Shown here: positions 1 to 9,577 of the stretch, in pieces
Numbering within the stretch: position 1 is the stretch's first letter
How the letters are laid out: every line of letters starts with the position of its first letter
Assembly: GCF_013415115.1 (NCBI RefSeq)
Contig: NZ_JACCDD010000010.1
Coordinates: 49,703 to 113,702 of the forward strand
Reading direction: 5' to 3'
DNA from: Vreelandella zhaodongensis
GTDB lineage: Bacteria > Pseudomonadota > Gammaproteobacteria > Pseudomonadales > Halomonadaceae
Length of the DNA stretch: 64,000 nt
Made by a program: the position numbers and the translations under genes
The notes under the pieces: generated by a model
The model's database searches: none
What the model was told of the DNA's origin: nothing
The model's input: only the letters and a program-made list of their open reading frames with translations

Positions 1-834
1 GCTGCCAGCCGTGGCCATCATGTGGTGCTGTTTGAGCGCAGAAGCGAGCTGGGTGGGCAGTTTAACTACGCCCGTAAAATCCCTGGCAAAGAGGAATTTA
101 ATGAAACCCTGCGCTACTTCCGTGTGATGTTAGAAAAGCACGCGGTAGATGTTCGCCTAAACACAGCGGCTACTGTCGATACCTTGGCTGAGTTTGACGA
201 GGTGGTGATTGCCACCGGCGTTATCCCCCGTGAACTTGCGCTACCAGGGGCTGATCACTCCAGTGTGCTTAGTTACGCCGAGGCCATTGAGCATCCTGAA
301 CGTGTGGGCCAGCGCGTGGCAGTGATTGGCGCTGGCGGTATTGGGTTTGATGTCTCGGAGCTGCTCGCCCACCAGGGGCACCCTGTGATGGACTTGGCTG
401 CCTGGTGTGATGAATGGGGGGTCGACTTGGCAATGGAGGAACGAGGCGGCTTGAAGTCACCGATGCCGCCTGCGTCACCTCGTGACATTGTGATGCTCCA
501 GCGCAAAAGCTCTAAGCCAGGTAAGAACCTGGGTAAAACCTCGGGCTGGGTGCATCGAGCTTCGCTAAAACAACGCGGTGTTAAAACCCTAAGCGGGTGC
601 GAGTATTTGAAAATTGACGACGCGGGATTACATATTCGCCACGATGGTGAAGAGCAAGTACTGGCCGTGGATAGCATTGTGGTGTGTGCGGGTCAGGAGT
701 CGGTGCGCGAGCTGATTCGGCCATTAAGCCAGACGGGCACAAGTTTCCATGTGATTGGTGGCGCTGATGAAGCGGCAGAATTAGATGCTAAACGGGCGAT
801 TGATCAAGGCACACGAGTTGCGGCGACTCTGTAG
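1..834 (+). CDS. fadH: NADPH-dependent 2,4-dienoyl-CoA reductase, C-terminal part (5' truncated)
   Basis: The reading frame is open from base 1, so the gene starts before the window and only about 277 C-terminal residues are visible. FadH reduces 2,4-dienoyl-CoA esters during beta-oxidation of unsaturated fatty acids, using FAD, FMN and a 4Fe-4S cluster. The visible part is the flavin/NADPH-binding half: an E-R-x-x-x-L-G-G-Q-F segment near the start, then a second dinucleotide-binding GAGGIG motif at bases 328-345. The C-terminus has the usual VCAGQE and GGADEAAELDAKRAI segments. The FMN-binding barrel and cluster cysteines are outside the window. Other flavin-dependent disulfide-like oxidoreductases share the fold, but these C-terminal segments fit FadH best. 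Confidence 0.9.
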   Translation, partial: AASRGHHVVLFERRSELGGQFNYARKIPGKEEFNETLRYFRVMLEKHAVDVRLNTAATVDTLAEFDEVVIATGVIPRELALPGADHSSVLSYAEAIEHPERVGQRVAVIGAGGIGFDVSELLAHQGHPVMDLAAWCDEWGVDLAMEERGGLKSPMPPASPRDIVMLQRKSSKPGKNLGKTSGWVHRASLKQRGVKTLSGCEYLKIDDAGLHIRHDGEEQVLAVDSIVVCAGQESVRELIRPLSQTGTSFHVIGGADEAAELDAKRAIDQGTRVAATL

Positions 835-975
835 GTGTAAGTAGAGCGCGTGACGTAAACGTTAAAATGGCGATAGACTGGTCAATCAGTTTTGCTGTTA
901 ATCACAGTTAACAATCTAAGGCGCGGGTGGCACCCAGCTCGCGCCGTATGACCGTCAGATAAAAGGACTATCGTC

Positions 976-2019
976 ATGACCTCGGAGTGTACCCCACGAT
1001 TTTTAGCCAGTGATAATACCTCCGGTATTTGTCCGGAGGCCATGAAATACTTGCTGGAAGCCAACCAAGCCGATGATTTGGCTTATGGCAACGACCGCTG
1101 GACCGCCCGCGCTGCAGATCGTTTTCGCGAGATGTTTGATTTCGATTGCGACGTTTTTTTTGTGTTCAATGGCACCGCAGCAAATTCACTGGCGCTTTCC
1201 GCGATGGGGCGCAGCTACCACAGCGTTATCTGTCATGAGCTCGCACATATTGAAACGGATGAGTGTGGTGGCCCTGAGTTCTTTTCAAACGGCGCGAAGC
1301 TGCTTACCTCACCGGGGGCCAACGGCAAACTCACCCCGGAGGGCATTGAGGCACTGGTGACTAAGCGCAGTGATATTCATTACCCTAAGCCCAAGGTAGT
1401 GTCGCTTACCCAAGTGACAGAAGTGGGTACGGTGTACTCACGGGAAGAGTTGTTGGCGATTCGTGCCATGGCAGATAAGCATGATTTGCGCTTGCATATG
1501 GATGGTGCGCGGTTCGCTAATGCCTGTGCTGGCCTGAATGCAAGCCCTGCCGAGCTAACGTGGCAGGTCGGGGTGGATGCGTTGTGTTTCTCGGGTACTA
1601 AGAACGGCCTGGCGTTTGGCGAAGCCATTCTGTTTTTCAATCGTGACTTGGCTGAAGATTTCTCGTATCGCTGCAAGCAAGCTGGGCAACTGGCTTCAAA
1701 AATGCGTTACGTGTCTGCACCCTGGCTGGGGCTGTTAGAGAGCGGTGCCTGGTTAACCAATGCAGAGCATGCTAATGCGATGGCGCGTTATTTGTCAGAG
1801 GGGCTCCAGGCATTGCCTGGTGTATCTCTGATGTTCCCTACCCAGGCGAACAGTGTGTTCGTTGAATTGCCGCCCCATGCGATTGAAGCGTTGAAAACGA
1901 AGGGCTGGACCTTCTACACCTTTATTGGGGCCGGTGGCGCACGTTTTGTGTGTGCCTGGAACACTACCGTTGAATTGTTGGATCAGCTGTTGGCAGATGT
2001 GAAATCCGTGTTGGAGTAA
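976..2019 (+). CDS. ltaE: Low-specificity L-threonine aldolase
   Basis: This 347-residue PLP enzyme cleaves L-threonine or L-allo-threonine to glycine and acetaldehyde in the cytoplasm. The N-terminus (FLASDNTSGICPEA), the FNGTAANSLAL segment, the HMDGARFANA block holding the PLP-contacting Asp, and F-S-G-T-K-N-G with the presumed Schiff-base Lys209 all fit the beta-eliminating lyase family. Length is normal. The start ATG at 976 is preceded by an AAAGGA-like ribosome site. An inverted repeat just after the stop probably ends the transcript, so the gene appears monocistronic. Whether it prefers threonine or phenylserine-type substrates cannot be read from the sequence. Confidence 0.9.
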   Translation: MTSECTPRFLASDNTSGICPEAMKYLLEANQADDLAYGNDRWTARAADRFREMFDFDCDVFFVFNGTAANSLALSAMGRSYHSVICHELAHIETDECGGPEFFSNGAKLLTSPGANGKLTPEGIEALVTKRSDIHYPKPKVVSLTQVTEVGTVYSREELLAIRAMADKHDLRLHMDGARFANACAGLNASPAELTWQVGVDALCFSGTKNGLAFGEAILFFNRDLAEDFSYRCKQAGQLASKMRYVSAPWLGLLESGAWLTNAEHANAMARYLSEGLQALPGVSLMFPTQANSVFVELPPHAIEALKTKGWTFYTFIGAGGARFVCAWNTTVELLDQLLADVKSVLE

Positions 2020-2324
2020 TCGGGAGTTCTGACAATATGCTTGCGCCGCCTACTTAGGCGGCGCATCTGTTTCTGGATGACAATTGTTTCAGCGTCACTA
2101 CTTTTCTAGCTATGTATGTAGGGCACTATGTGTGTTTAAGCACGTGTTTCAACGCAACTAAATCTTTCTTGTGATGCTCAAACTGTTAATTAATGTGCGT
2201 TGAAGGTTTAGTCATCACGTTTTGCTAATGCTGACTACGCTGATAGTGCGACACCTCGTTTTACACACCGCTTTGATGTTTGGGCTTGGCGGTAGCTGCT
2301 GGGGATGGGCCACAGGAGAGTTCC
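2020..2324. other. Intergenic region ltaE-prkA
   Basis: About 305 bases without a convincing gene. It holds the terminator-like hairpin at 2042-2065 and presumably the promoter of the prkA operon. I see no clear sigma-54 element (GG-N10-GC) and could not fix a sigma-70 or sigma-S promoter. An upstream in-frame GTG at 2280 would extend PrkA by 15 residues that look non-homologous. Confidence 0.6.
2042..2065 (+). terminator. Hairpin after ltaE
   Basis: TGCGCCGCC, a 6-base loop, then GGCGGCGCA: perfect 9-bp arms starting 22 bases after the ltaE stop. It is followed by TCTGTTTCT, a weak T-rich tract, so it is a plausible but not ideal intrinsic terminator. Confidence 0.65.
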
Positions 2325-4247
2325 ATGAGCATCTTTGATCACGTTCAAGACCGATTTGCCCGCGTTCAACAGGAAGACATGAGCCTTGAGGAGTATCTGG
2401 CGCTTTGTCGTCGCGATCCTAAGGTTTATGCCAGTGCTTCTGAGCGCATGTTGGAAGCAATTGGCGAGCCTGAAGTGATCGACACGGCGAAAGACCCGCG
2501 TCTATCACGCATTTTTTCGAATAAGGTGATTCGTCGCTACCCTGCGTTTGCTGAGTTTCACGGCATGGAAGAAGCCATTGAGCAAATTGTGGCGTACTTC
2601 CGTCACGCGGCTCAGGGGTTAGAAGAGCGTAAGCAGATTCTTTATCTACTCGGGCCAGTGGGCGGCGGTAAGTCGTCGTTAGCTGAGCGTTTGAAATTGT
2701 TGATGGAGCGTATTCCATTCTACGCCATTAAAGACTCGCCGGTGTACGAGTCACCGCTAGGACTATTTTCGCCAGAAGAAGATGGCGAACTGCTAGAGCA
2801 GGAATACGGTATTCCCCAGCGCTATCTACACAGCGTGATGTCTCCTTGGGCGGCTAAGCGTTTAAAAGAGGCGGGGGGGGATATTTCCCAGTTTCGGGTA
2901 GTACGCCTTTACCCCTCACGGCTAAATCAAATTGCTATCTCTAAAACTGAGCCGGGTGATGAAAATAATCAGGATATTTCGTCGTTAGTGGGTAAGGTGG
3001 ATATCCGCCAGTTAGAGCTTTACTCCCAAGACGACCCCGATGCCTACAGCTTCTCGGGTGGGCTTTGCCGCGCTAACCAGGGGCTGATGGAATTTGTCGA
3101 GATGTTTAAAGCGCCGATTAAGGTGCTGCATCCGCTGCTTACTGCTACCCAGGAGGGCAACTACAACCCCACAGAAGGCATGGGGGCAATTCCTTTTGAC
3201 GGTGTGATCTTAGCCCACTCCAACGAATCGGAATGGCAGGCGTTTCGCAACAACCGCAATAACGAGGCGTTTTTGGATCGGGTCTATATCGTCAAAGTGC
3301 CTTACTGTTTGCGGGTTTCCGAAGAGATCAAGATTTATCAAAAATTGCTTGAAGACTCTTCGCTGAACGCAGCGCCTTGCGCGCCTGATACGTTGCGCAT
3401 GCTGGCGCAGTTCTCGGTGCTTTCGCGGCTAAAAGTGCCCGAAAACTCCAGTATCTACTCCAAGATGCGCGTTTATGATGGCGAAAACCTGAAAGATACC
3501 GACCCGCGTGCGAAATCGATCCAGGAGTATCGTGATGCAGCAGGTGTAGATGAGGGCATGCAGGGCTTATCTACGCGTTTCGCCTTCAAGATACTGTCTA
3601 AAGTGTTTAACTTCGACGGTACTGAAGTCGCCGCGAACCCTGTGCATTTACTCTATGTGTTGGAGCAGGCGTTAGAGCGCGAGCAACTGCCTTCTGAGGT
3701 GTTTGAGCGCTACATTGGCTTTATCAAAGAGTTTCTGGCGCCGCGCTATGTCGATTTCATTGGCAAGGAAATCCAGACCGCGTATCTGGAATCTTACAGC
3801 GAGTATGGTCAGAACATCTTTGATCGCTACGTCACCTACGCTGATTTCTGGATTCAGGATCAGGAGTATCGCGACCCAGAAACGGGCGAATTGCTGAACC
3901 GCCAGTCATTGAACGATGAGCTGGAGAAAATCGAGAAGCCAGCGGGCATCTCTAACCCGAAAGACTTCCGTCACGAAGTGGTGAACTTTGTACTGAGGGC
4001 GCGGGCGCAAAATAATGGTATGAATCCCAGTTGGCAGTCTTATGAAAAACTCAAAGGTGTTATCGAACACAAAATGTTCGCCAATACTGAAGAGCTACTG
4101 CCGGTGATTTCTTTCAATGCTAAGGCGTCGAAGTCGGATCAGAAAAAGCACGAGGATTTTGTCGCGCGAATGGTTGATCGTGGCTATACCGAAAAACAGG
4201 TTCGGCTGCTTTCAGAGTGGTATTTACGCGTACGTAAGTCCCAGTAG
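2325..4247 (+). CDS. prkA: PrkA-type serine protein kinase / AAA+ protein
   Basis: A 640-residue cytoplasmic protein of the PrkA family, which combines an AAA+ ATPase-like N-terminal region with a C-terminal kinase-like region. Walker A is G-P-V-G-G-G-K-S at residues 110-117. I chose ATG 2325 over GTG 2280: it has a GGAGAG ribosome site, begins MSIFDHVQ as in relatives, and gives the family length. It is the first gene of a three-gene unit with the DUF444 and SpoVR-family genes (19-nt gap to the next). In enterobacteria the same trio (yeaG-yeaH-ycgB) is linked to nitrogen starvation and stationary-phase stress. The substrate is unknown. Confidence 0.93.
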   Translation: MSIFDHVQDRFARVQQEDMSLEEYLALCRRDPKVYASASERMLEAIGEPEVIDTAKDPRLSRIFSNKVIRRYPAFAEFHGMEEAIEQIVAYFRHAAQGLEERKQILYLLGPVGGGKSSLAERLKLLMERIPFYAIKDSPVYESPLGLFSPEEDGELLEQEYGIPQRYLHSVMSPWAAKRLKEAGGDISQFRVVRLYPSRLNQIAISKTEPGDENNQDISSLVGKVDIRQLELYSQDDPDAYSFSGGLCRANQGLMEFVEMFKAPIKVLHPLLTATQEGNYNPTEGMGAIPFDGVILAHSNESEWQAFRNNRNNEAFLDRVYIVKVPYCLRVSEEIKIYQKLLEDSSLNAAPCAPDTLRMLAQFSVLSRLKVPENSSIYSKMRVYDGENLKDTDPRAKSIQEYRDAAGVDEGMQGLSTRFAFKILSKVFNFDGTEVAANPVHLLYVLEQALEREQLPSEVFERYIGFIKEFLAPRYVDFIGKEIQTAYLESYSEYGQNIFDRYVTYADFWIQDQEYRDPETGELLNRQSLNDELEKIEKPAGISNPKDFRHEVVNFVLRARAQNNGMNPSWQSYEKLKGVIEHKMFANTEELLPVISFNAKASKSDQKKHEDFVARMVDRGYTEKQVRLLSEWYLRVRKSQ

Positions 4248-4266
4248 CGGATAATCGGGAGGTCGT

Positions 4267-5556
4267 ATGACCTACTTTATCGATCGCAGGCCTAACGCTA
4301 AGCATAAAAGCGCGGTCAATCGGCAGCGCTTTTTGGAACGTTATCGCAAGCATATTAAACGCTCAGTAGAGGAGGCGGTAAACCGCCGCTCCATCACCGA
4401 TATGGAGCGGGGGGAGAAGGTATCTATACCTACCAAGGATATTTCTGAGCCCGTGTTTCAGCACGGGCCAGGTGGGGCACGACAAATTGTCTCGCCGGGG
4501 AATAAAGAGTTTTTAGAAGGGGATAAAATTCGCCGCCCTAGTGGCCAGGGCGGCGGAGATGGGGCTGGCGAAGGGGGCGCCTCAAATAAAGGAGAGGGCG
4601 ACGATGAGTTTGCCTTCACCCTTAGCCGAGAAGAGTTCCTCGAGTTTGTTTTTGATGGCTTGGAGCTGCCCCATTTGCAGCGCAAGCCCTTAAAGTCGCT
4701 TGAAGAAATAAAAATGGTGCGGGCAGGTCTGGCGCGAGATGGGGTGCCATCGCGAATCAGTATTACCCGATCAATGCGTGAAGCCTATGCGCGGCGGATC
4801 GCTATGCGTGCGCCGATTAAGCGCGCCTTGAAAGAAGCACAAGAAGCGTTAGCGGCAGAAGAGCGTAAAGATCCCGTGCTTCGCAATCCAGCCCGTATCG
4901 TTGAGCTGAAAGCAGAAATTGAACGCTTGGAAAAGCGTATTGAAGCGGTGCCATTTATTGACACTTATGATTTGCGTTACCACCAGTTGGCAGCGCAGCC
5001 TCAGCCTTCCAGCCAAGCGGTGATGTTTTGTGTGATGGATGTTTCCGGCTCCATGACCCAAAACCATAAGGACATTGCCAAGCGGTTTTTCTTATTACTT
5101 TATCTATTTTTGGAAAAGCATTACGAGAAAGTAGAGCTGGTGTTTGTTCGTCACCACACGGCTGCACGAGAGGTCAACGAAGAGGAGTTTTTCTACTCCC
5201 GAGAGACGGGGGGCACTATCGTTTCCAGCGCACTTAACCTGGTGAATAACATCATTGACAAGCGCTACCCCGCGGGGCAGTGGAACCTGTATGTTGCTCA
5301 GGCATCGGACGGCGATAACTGGGATGATGACTCGAATATTTGTCGAGATTTGCTGGTTAAAAAGCTAATGCCGCAGTTGCAGTACTACGCCTACGTTGAA
5401 ATTACCCCTCATGAACATCAGTCGCTGTGGCATGAGTATGAAACCGTGGCTGAGCAGTTTTCCGAGCGTTTTGCCATGCGCCAAATCGTTGATGCTGGGG
5501 ATATATATCCTGTTTTCCGCGAACTGTTTAAGCGCCGTCTGAGCCAAGAACAGTGA
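4267..5556 (+). CDS. yeaH: YeaH/YhbH family protein (DUF444, VWA-like)
   Basis: A 429-residue cytoplasmic protein. The N-terminal third is charged, with a Gly-rich linker (GGDGAGEGG) at about residues 95-105. The C-terminal half resembles a von Willebrand A domain with a D-V-S-G-S metal-site motif at residues 258-262 and a conserved TGGT further on. Its molecular role is unknown. It sits 19 nt after prkA, and its end overlaps the upstream part of the SpoVR-type reading frame, so the three are very probably translated from one mRNA. Length matches E. coli YeaH (about 427). Confidence 0.93.
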   Translation: MTYFIDRRPNAKHKSAVNRQRFLERYRKHIKRSVEEAVNRRSITDMERGEKVSIPTKDISEPVFQHGPGGARQIVSPGNKEFLEGDKIRRPSGQGGGDGAGEGGASNKGEGDDEFAFTLSREEFLEFVFDGLELPHLQRKPLKSLEEIKMVRAGLARDGVPSRISITRSMREAYARRIAMRAPIKRALKEAQEALAAEERKDPVLRNPARIVELKAEIERLEKRIEAVPFIDTYDLRYHQLAAQPQPSSQAVMFCVMDVSGSMTQNHKDIAKRFFLLLYLFLEKHYEKVELVFVRHHTAAREVNEEEFFYSRETGGTIVSSALNLVNNIIDKRYPAGQWNLYVAQASDGDNWDDDSNICRDLLVKKLMPQLQYYAYVEITPHEHQSLWHEYETVAEQFSERFAMRQIVDAGDIYPVFRELFKRRLSQEQ

Positions 5557-5576
5557 CGCGAGCCGAGGAGTGCGCC

Positions 5577-7136
5577 ATGAGTGTAGCCCGCAAACCAATA
5601 GCAACCGGTTCTGACTGGAATTTTGACGTATTGGAGCGCTTTGATGAGGAGCTTGCCAAGCTTGCTGATGAATATCGCCTAGACACTTACCCCAATCAAA
5701 TCGAGTTGATTACCACCGAACAGATGATGGATGCCTACGCCAGTGTTGGGATGCCGGTGGGTTACCATCACTGGTCGTTTGGTAAACAGTTTCTTGCCGT
5801 TGAGCAGGCCTACAAACGTGGCCAGATGGGCCTTGCTTACGAGCTGGTCATTAACTCCAACCCATGTATTGCCTATCTGATGGAAGAGAATACCCTGATG
5901 ATGCAGGTGCTGGTCATTGCTCATGCCTGCTACGGGCATAACTCTTTCTTCAAAGGTAACTACCTGTTTCGTGCCTGGACCGATGCGGACTCCATTGTTG
6001 ATTATCTGGTGTTTGCTCGTAAGTATATTGCCCAGTGCGAAGAACGGCATGGTGTCCAAGCGGTAGAGCAGCTGTTAGATGCCTGTCACGCACTACAAAA
6101 TTACGGTGTAGACCGCTATAAGCGGCCTTCACCCATTTCTGCAGAGGAGGAGGTTCGGCGTCAAGAAGAGCGCGAAGCCTACCTGCAAACCCAGGTGAAT
6201 ATGTTGTGGCGAACGATTCCTGAGCCACCCAACGGGGTATCCCCGCTACCGGGTAGCCTGCATAGTGACGATGACCCACTTGGCTTGCATAACGGCGGCC
6301 GCTATCCCTCTGAGCCCCAAGAAAATCTGCTTTACTTTATTGAGAAAAATGCGCCGCTGCTGGCTCCCTGGCAGCGTGAAATTGTGCGTATTGTGCGCAA
6401 GCTGGCGCAATATTTTTATCCCCAGCGGCAGACTCAGGTTATGAACGAAGGTTGGGCCTGTTTTTGGCACTATACGTTAATGAATAGGTTGTACGATGAC
6501 GGTAAGGTTGATGAAGGCCTGATGCTGGAGTTTTTGCAATCCCACTCGGCGGTTATCAATCAGCCAGGGTTTGATAGCCCTTACTATAGTGGGATTAACC
6601 CGTATGCGCTGGGTTTTGCAATTTTTATGGATATTAAGCGGATTTGTGAAGCACCCACCGATGAAGACCGTGAGTGGTTTCCTGATATTGCGGGCAGTCC
6701 GTGGCGCGATACCGTCGAGTTTGCCATGCGCAACTTCAAGGATGAGTCGTTTATACAGCAGTTTTTATCGCCCAAGGTAATGCGCGATCTCAAGCTATTT
6801 TTACTGGTTGATGATGACCAAGTAGAGACGTTAGAAGTGGCGGCAATTCACAACGAGCGTGGTTATCGGCGGGTGCGCGAGGCACTTTCAACCCAGTATG
6901 CACTGTCAGTGCGTGAGCCTAATATACAAGTCGTTGAGGCAGCGATTCGTGGTGACCGTTCGCTGACCTTGAACCATGTACAGGATAGCCGTCGCCCGCT
7001 TGGCCGCAGCGTTTATCCAGTGATTCGCCACTTGCAGCAGCTATGGGGGTTTCCGGTGCATTTGGTATCCATGGAAGAGGGACGAGTGACACGTCGTTAC
7101 CAGTGGCCTATTGAAGAAGAGAGCGATGCCAGTTAA
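5577..7136 (+). CDS. ycgB: SpoVR family protein YcgB
   Basis: A 519-residue protein of the SpoVR/YcgB family, named after a Bacillus spore cortex protein but widespread in non-sporulating proteobacteria. Conserved stretches include GMPVGYHHWSFGKQF, HACYGHNSFFKGN and MNEGWACFWHY; the many His and Glu residues suggest a metal site, which is inference. ATG 5577 has a GAGGAG ribosome site 6 bases upstream; a GTG at 5553, overlapping the yeaH stop, would add 8 residues. Last gene of the prkA operon. Confidence 0.93.
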   Translation: MSVARKPIATGSDWNFDVLERFDEELAKLADEYRLDTYPNQIELITTEQMMDAYASVGMPVGYHHWSFGKQFLAVEQAYKRGQMGLAYELVINSNPCIAYLMEENTLMMQVLVIAHACYGHNSFFKGNYLFRAWTDADSIVDYLVFARKYIAQCEERHGVQAVEQLLDACHALQNYGVDRYKRPSPISAEEEVRRQEEREAYLQTQVNMLWRTIPEPPNGVSPLPGSLHSDDDPLGLHNGGRYPSEPQENLLYFIEKNAPLLAPWQREIVRIVRKLAQYFYPQRQTQVMNEGWACFWHYTLMNRLYDDGKVDEGLMLEFLQSHSAVINQPGFDSPYYSGINPYALGFAIFMDIKRICEAPTDEDREWFPDIAGSPWRDTVEFAMRNFKDESFIQQFLSPKVMRDLKLFLLVDDDQVETLEVAAIHNERGYRRVREALSTQYALSVREPNIQVVEAAIRGDRSLTLNHVQDSRRPLGRSVYPVIRHLQQLWGFPVHLVSMEEGRVTRRYQWPIEEESDAS

Positions 7137-7197
7137 CGGTTCAAAGCCGAGATGTTTCAAAGCAATGAGCAATCACAATAACTGATACCTAAAATAA

Positions 7198-7222
7198 CTA
7201 CCCCGCGTTATGCGCGGGGTAG
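7198..7222 (-). terminator. Terminator of the HiPIP gene
   Basis: CTACCCCGCG, loop TTATG, CGCGGGGTAG: perfect 10-bp arms. Read on the minus strand it is followed by TTATTTT, so it suits the minus-strand HiPIP gene. It may also stop ycgB transcripts, since the two genes converge here. Confidence 0.8.
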
Positions 7223-7248
7223 AGGTGCTTTGCTTGACGGCCCGATAA

Positions 7249-7563
7249 TCAGCCTTGGGCAGTCCATGACTGACACCAGCCTTTGGGCTCGACGCTATGC
7301 TCTGGGAATAGCTGGCATCCTTCTTTGTCAGCCACCCAAAACATGCAGTTATCGCATACTTCGCCTTCTTCATAGGCGGGGTGATCGCTTGCGTCACTGG
7401 CAACCTCAACATAGTTGAGTGCCTGAGCAGTAGGCGAAGAGGGGTCTAGACGCGGTAGTTCCTGGGCAAAAGCGGTTTTGGAAAGAATGCCAGCACCAAA
7501 CGGCAGGGCGGCAAGACCCATTACGCTATTACGCATGAACTTACGACGGCTTTGATTAGCCAT
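7249..7563 (-). CDS. High-potential iron-sulfur protein (HiPIP), TAT-exported
   Basis: A 104-residue precursor of a periplasmic 4Fe-4S electron carrier. The N-terminus has a twin-arginine signal (S-R-R-K-F at residues 5-9, then a hydrophobic stretch ending in AFA near 33). Cluster ligands are C70, C73, C83 and C97 (CX2CX9CX13C), with the G-W-C-Q-S-W ending typical of HiPIPs. TAT export fits a protein that folds with its cluster in the cytoplasm. It stands alone between convergent ycgB and a divergent Lrp-type gene. The electron-transfer partner is not encoded nearby. Confidence 0.93.
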   Translation of the reverse strand: MANQSRRKFMRNSVMGLAALPFGAGILSKTAFAQELPRLDPSSPTAQALNYVEVASDASDHPAYEEGEVCDNCMFWVADKEGCQLFPEHSVEPKGWCQSWTAQG

Positions 7564-7831
7564 GGTATCTCCTTATCGTCACGGTCTGACGTTTTGCTGC
7601 GGTTATCGGGTGGTTATCCACCTCTTGATACTCCGACAAGACTTATAAGCCAGAGTTCTTCGGTACATGCTAGCGCATGCTCAAAACTAGTGCGAACAAC
7701 CTTACAAGGAACGCGACAATTGGCCGCGTTACGTCGTAGTGCTTGGCCGAACTTAGCAGGCTGCTATACTCGCCACTCGTTGCAGGAATTACCATAACAC
7801 TATTTACAAAAACGCGATTTACGGAGGCGCT

Positions 7832-8107
7832 ATGCAAAACGCAGTGATTTTAATTAATACCGAAAAAGGTCAGGTTAAAGCGGTCGCCGAACGTCTTGCT
7901 GATGTGGACGGCATTAGTGAAGTCTATTCGACCTGTGGGCGTTACGATTTGGTCGCTATCGCGCGTACACGTGACTTTGAAAGCCTGGCTGAGCTGGTCA
8001 CCGAGCGCTTAAACGCGGTAGAGGGCATTAGTGATACTGAAACGCTAAATGCCATGCAGGTGCATTCACGGCATGATTTAGAAACGATGTTTTCTCTTGG
8101 TTGGTAA
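7832..8107 (+). CDS. Stand-alone Lrp/AsnC ligand-binding (RAM) domain protein
   Basis: A 91-residue protein matching only the effector-binding domain of Lrp/AsnC regulators: the VAERLADVDGISEVYSTCGRYDLVAIART pattern in pieces, with no helix-turn-helix. In full-length regulators this alpha-beta domain forms octamers and binds amino acids. Stand-alone versions are common, and their function is mostly unknown; they may sense amino acids or pair with other proteins. ATG 7832 has a GGAGG ribosome site (ACGGAGGCGCT just upstream). Divergent from the HiPIP gene across about 270 bp. Confidence 0.88.
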   Translation: MQNAVILINTEKGQVKAVAERLADVDGISEVYSTCGRYDLVAIARTRDFESLAELVTERLNAVEGISDTETLNAMQVHSRHDLETMFSLGW

Positions 8108-8167
8108 TCCATGAGATTACCTGAAAATGCAGGATGCAGAATAATTATTATTTAGGGAGTAAGACCG

Positions 8168-9031
8168 TTGGGAAGATCGCTTATGCGCTGGCGTCGGCAA
8201 GGTCGACGAGTCGGCATCGCATTGTTGTTTGTCGTTGTGGGGACTGGGCTGTGGGAGTTTCAGGGGCGTCAGCATCAAGATGACTATACCTGGATGGGCG
8301 TACCAACCTGGGATGGGTTTCACCCGACAACCTTTCACCGAGTGCTGCGCAATGATGGGTTCTTGGTAGGGTGGTCTGATGTGCGGGTTAATCCGCTTTG
8401 GGTCAGTTATCAATTAGAAGCTGTTCCTGATGATACGCGCATTGGTTCACGTCCTAACTTCCAGTCGGATTGGCGGACATTATGGCCAATCAGTACAACG
8501 AGTTATTCTGGCAGTGGCTATGATCGTGGTCACATGGCACCCAACTACGCTATTGCGGCCGTGCATGGGCGCAATGCACAGGTCGATACCTTCTTGATGA
8601 GCAATATGACGCCTCAGCGACCAAACTTGAACCGCCAGCTTTGGCAGCGTCTGGAAGAGTCTGTGATGGATCATTTTGCGCCACGTTTTGATCGGCTGCA
8701 GGTCATTACAGGACCGGTATTCCCTGAACGTTTTATGGATAACGTGTTTAATCGCGTCGGTTTTGTGGAAGTGCCCGAGGCGTTTTATAAAATTATCGTC
8801 GTGCCGGATAGCGAGGCACCGTTGGCGTTGGCGTTTATTATGCCTCAGGACGTTAGTGGCAATGAGTCGTTAGCCGACTATCTGGTCACGATCGATGAAA
8901 TAGAAGCGCGTACAGGCCTTAACTTTTTCCCAGACCTCACGCCGGAGGTTGAGGCTATTTTGGAGGGAGAGTTGCGTACCCAAGGTTGGGCATTGGAAGA
9001 AGTTGCTCAACGTCCTGGGCGTTTTCAATAA
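8168..9031 (+). CDS. DNA/RNA non-specific endonuclease, membrane-anchored or secreted
   Basis: A beta-beta-alpha-metal nuclease of the NucA/Serratia family. The active-site block D-R-G-H-M-A-P is visible, with the general-base His at residue 122 from the TTG start, and a downstream Asn-rich SNMTPQRPNLNRQLW helix that should supply the metal-binding Asn. A basic segment and hydrophobic stretch at about residues 7-28 act as a signal peptide or anchor, so it probably works in the periplasm or outside. The start is uncertain: TTG 8168 has GGGAG seven bases upstream, while ATG 8183 gives 282 residues with GGAAG upstream. Likely role: nucleic acid scavenging or degradation. Confidence 0.88.
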   Translation: MGRSLMRWRRQGRRVGIALLFVVVGTGLWEFQGRQHQDDYTWMGVPTWDGFHPTTFHRVLRNDGFLVGWSDVRVNPLWVSYQLEAVPDDTRIGSRPNFQSDWRTLWPISTTSYSGSGYDRGHMAPNYAIAAVHGRNAQVDTFLMSNMTPQRPNLNRQLWQRLEESVMDHFAPRFDRLQVITGPVFPERFMDNVFNRVGFVEVPEAFYKIIVVPDSEAPLALAFIMPQDVSGNESLADYLVTIDEIEARTGLNFFPDLTPEVEAILEGELRTQGWALEEVAQRPGRFQ

Positions 9032-9073
9032 TCAGCCTAAGTTTTAAATCATCAATAGCCGTCAGCTTCGATA

Positions 9074-9110
9074 AGGCCGTTTAGCGGGTATTGAGTACCG
9101 CTGGCGGCCT
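9074..9110. repeat. Imperfect inverted repeat after the nuclease gene
   Basis: AGGCCG...CGGCCT outer arms around AGCGGGTA / TACCGCT inner arms with a one-base bulge. No T-tract follows, so it is a possible transcript-end hairpin rather than a clear intrinsic terminator. The rest of 9032-9265 shows nothing else recognisable. Confidence 0.4.
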
Positions 9111-9265
9111 AATGCTAAAGTGCTGAGGTAATCAAAGCCTGGATACGTTCCAAACGAACAGAATAATGTTATCGGCGATTAAGGTGCTATTGCCAAGAGG
9201 GGATATAGGAAAGGATGTAACGTAAAGGTGGGCTTGTTAGTGCTGATGCGAACCTGCTCAATAAA

Positions 9266-9352
9266 TGGTGCCCAGGAGAGGACTTGAACCTCCACGACCA
9301 TGCGGTCACTAGCACCTGAAGCTAGCGCGTCTACCAATTCCGCCACCTGGGC
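9266..9352 (-). tRNA. tRNA-Leu(CAG), copy 3 in transcription order
   Basis: An 87-base class II tRNA including an encoded CCA. The acceptor stem GCCCAGG pairs with CCTGGGC, the anticodon loop is TTCAGGT (anticodon CAG), and the T arm contains GGTTCAAGTCC. The long variable arm uses GACC/GGTC, where the other two copies use GTCC/GGAC. It is transcribed last of three tandem copies. Confidence 0.97.
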
Positions 9353-9382
9353 ATATCATGTGTTCTGTTGTTTGTATTCGTA

Positions 9383-9469
9383 TGGTGCCCAGGAGAGGAC
9401 TTGAACCTCCACGTCCATACGGACACTAGCACCTGAAGCTAGCGCGTCTACCAATTCCGCCACCTGGGC
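9383..9469 (-). tRNA. tRNA-Leu(CAG), copy 2 in transcription order
   Basis: An 87-base class II tRNA with encoded CCA, anticodon CAG, acceptor GCCCAGG/CCTGGGC, and variable-arm stem GTCC/GGAC. It lies 30 bases from the downstream copy and is almost certainly processed from the same precursor. Confidence 0.97.
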
Positions 9470-9577
9470 GAATACAAACTTTCAAGCCAAGCTGTCTTTC
9501 AAACGGTCTTGAGAACCATGTTGCTGCTTGCCACGACACCGTCTTACATTATGAAAAGGGGGTAACATAATGCAGTG

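Noticed and set aside
7552..7797. Plus-strand open frame of 81 codons between the HiPIP and Lrp-type genes
   Set aside because: It overlaps the start of the HiPIP gene and fills the divergent promoter region; no ribosome site or protein pattern.
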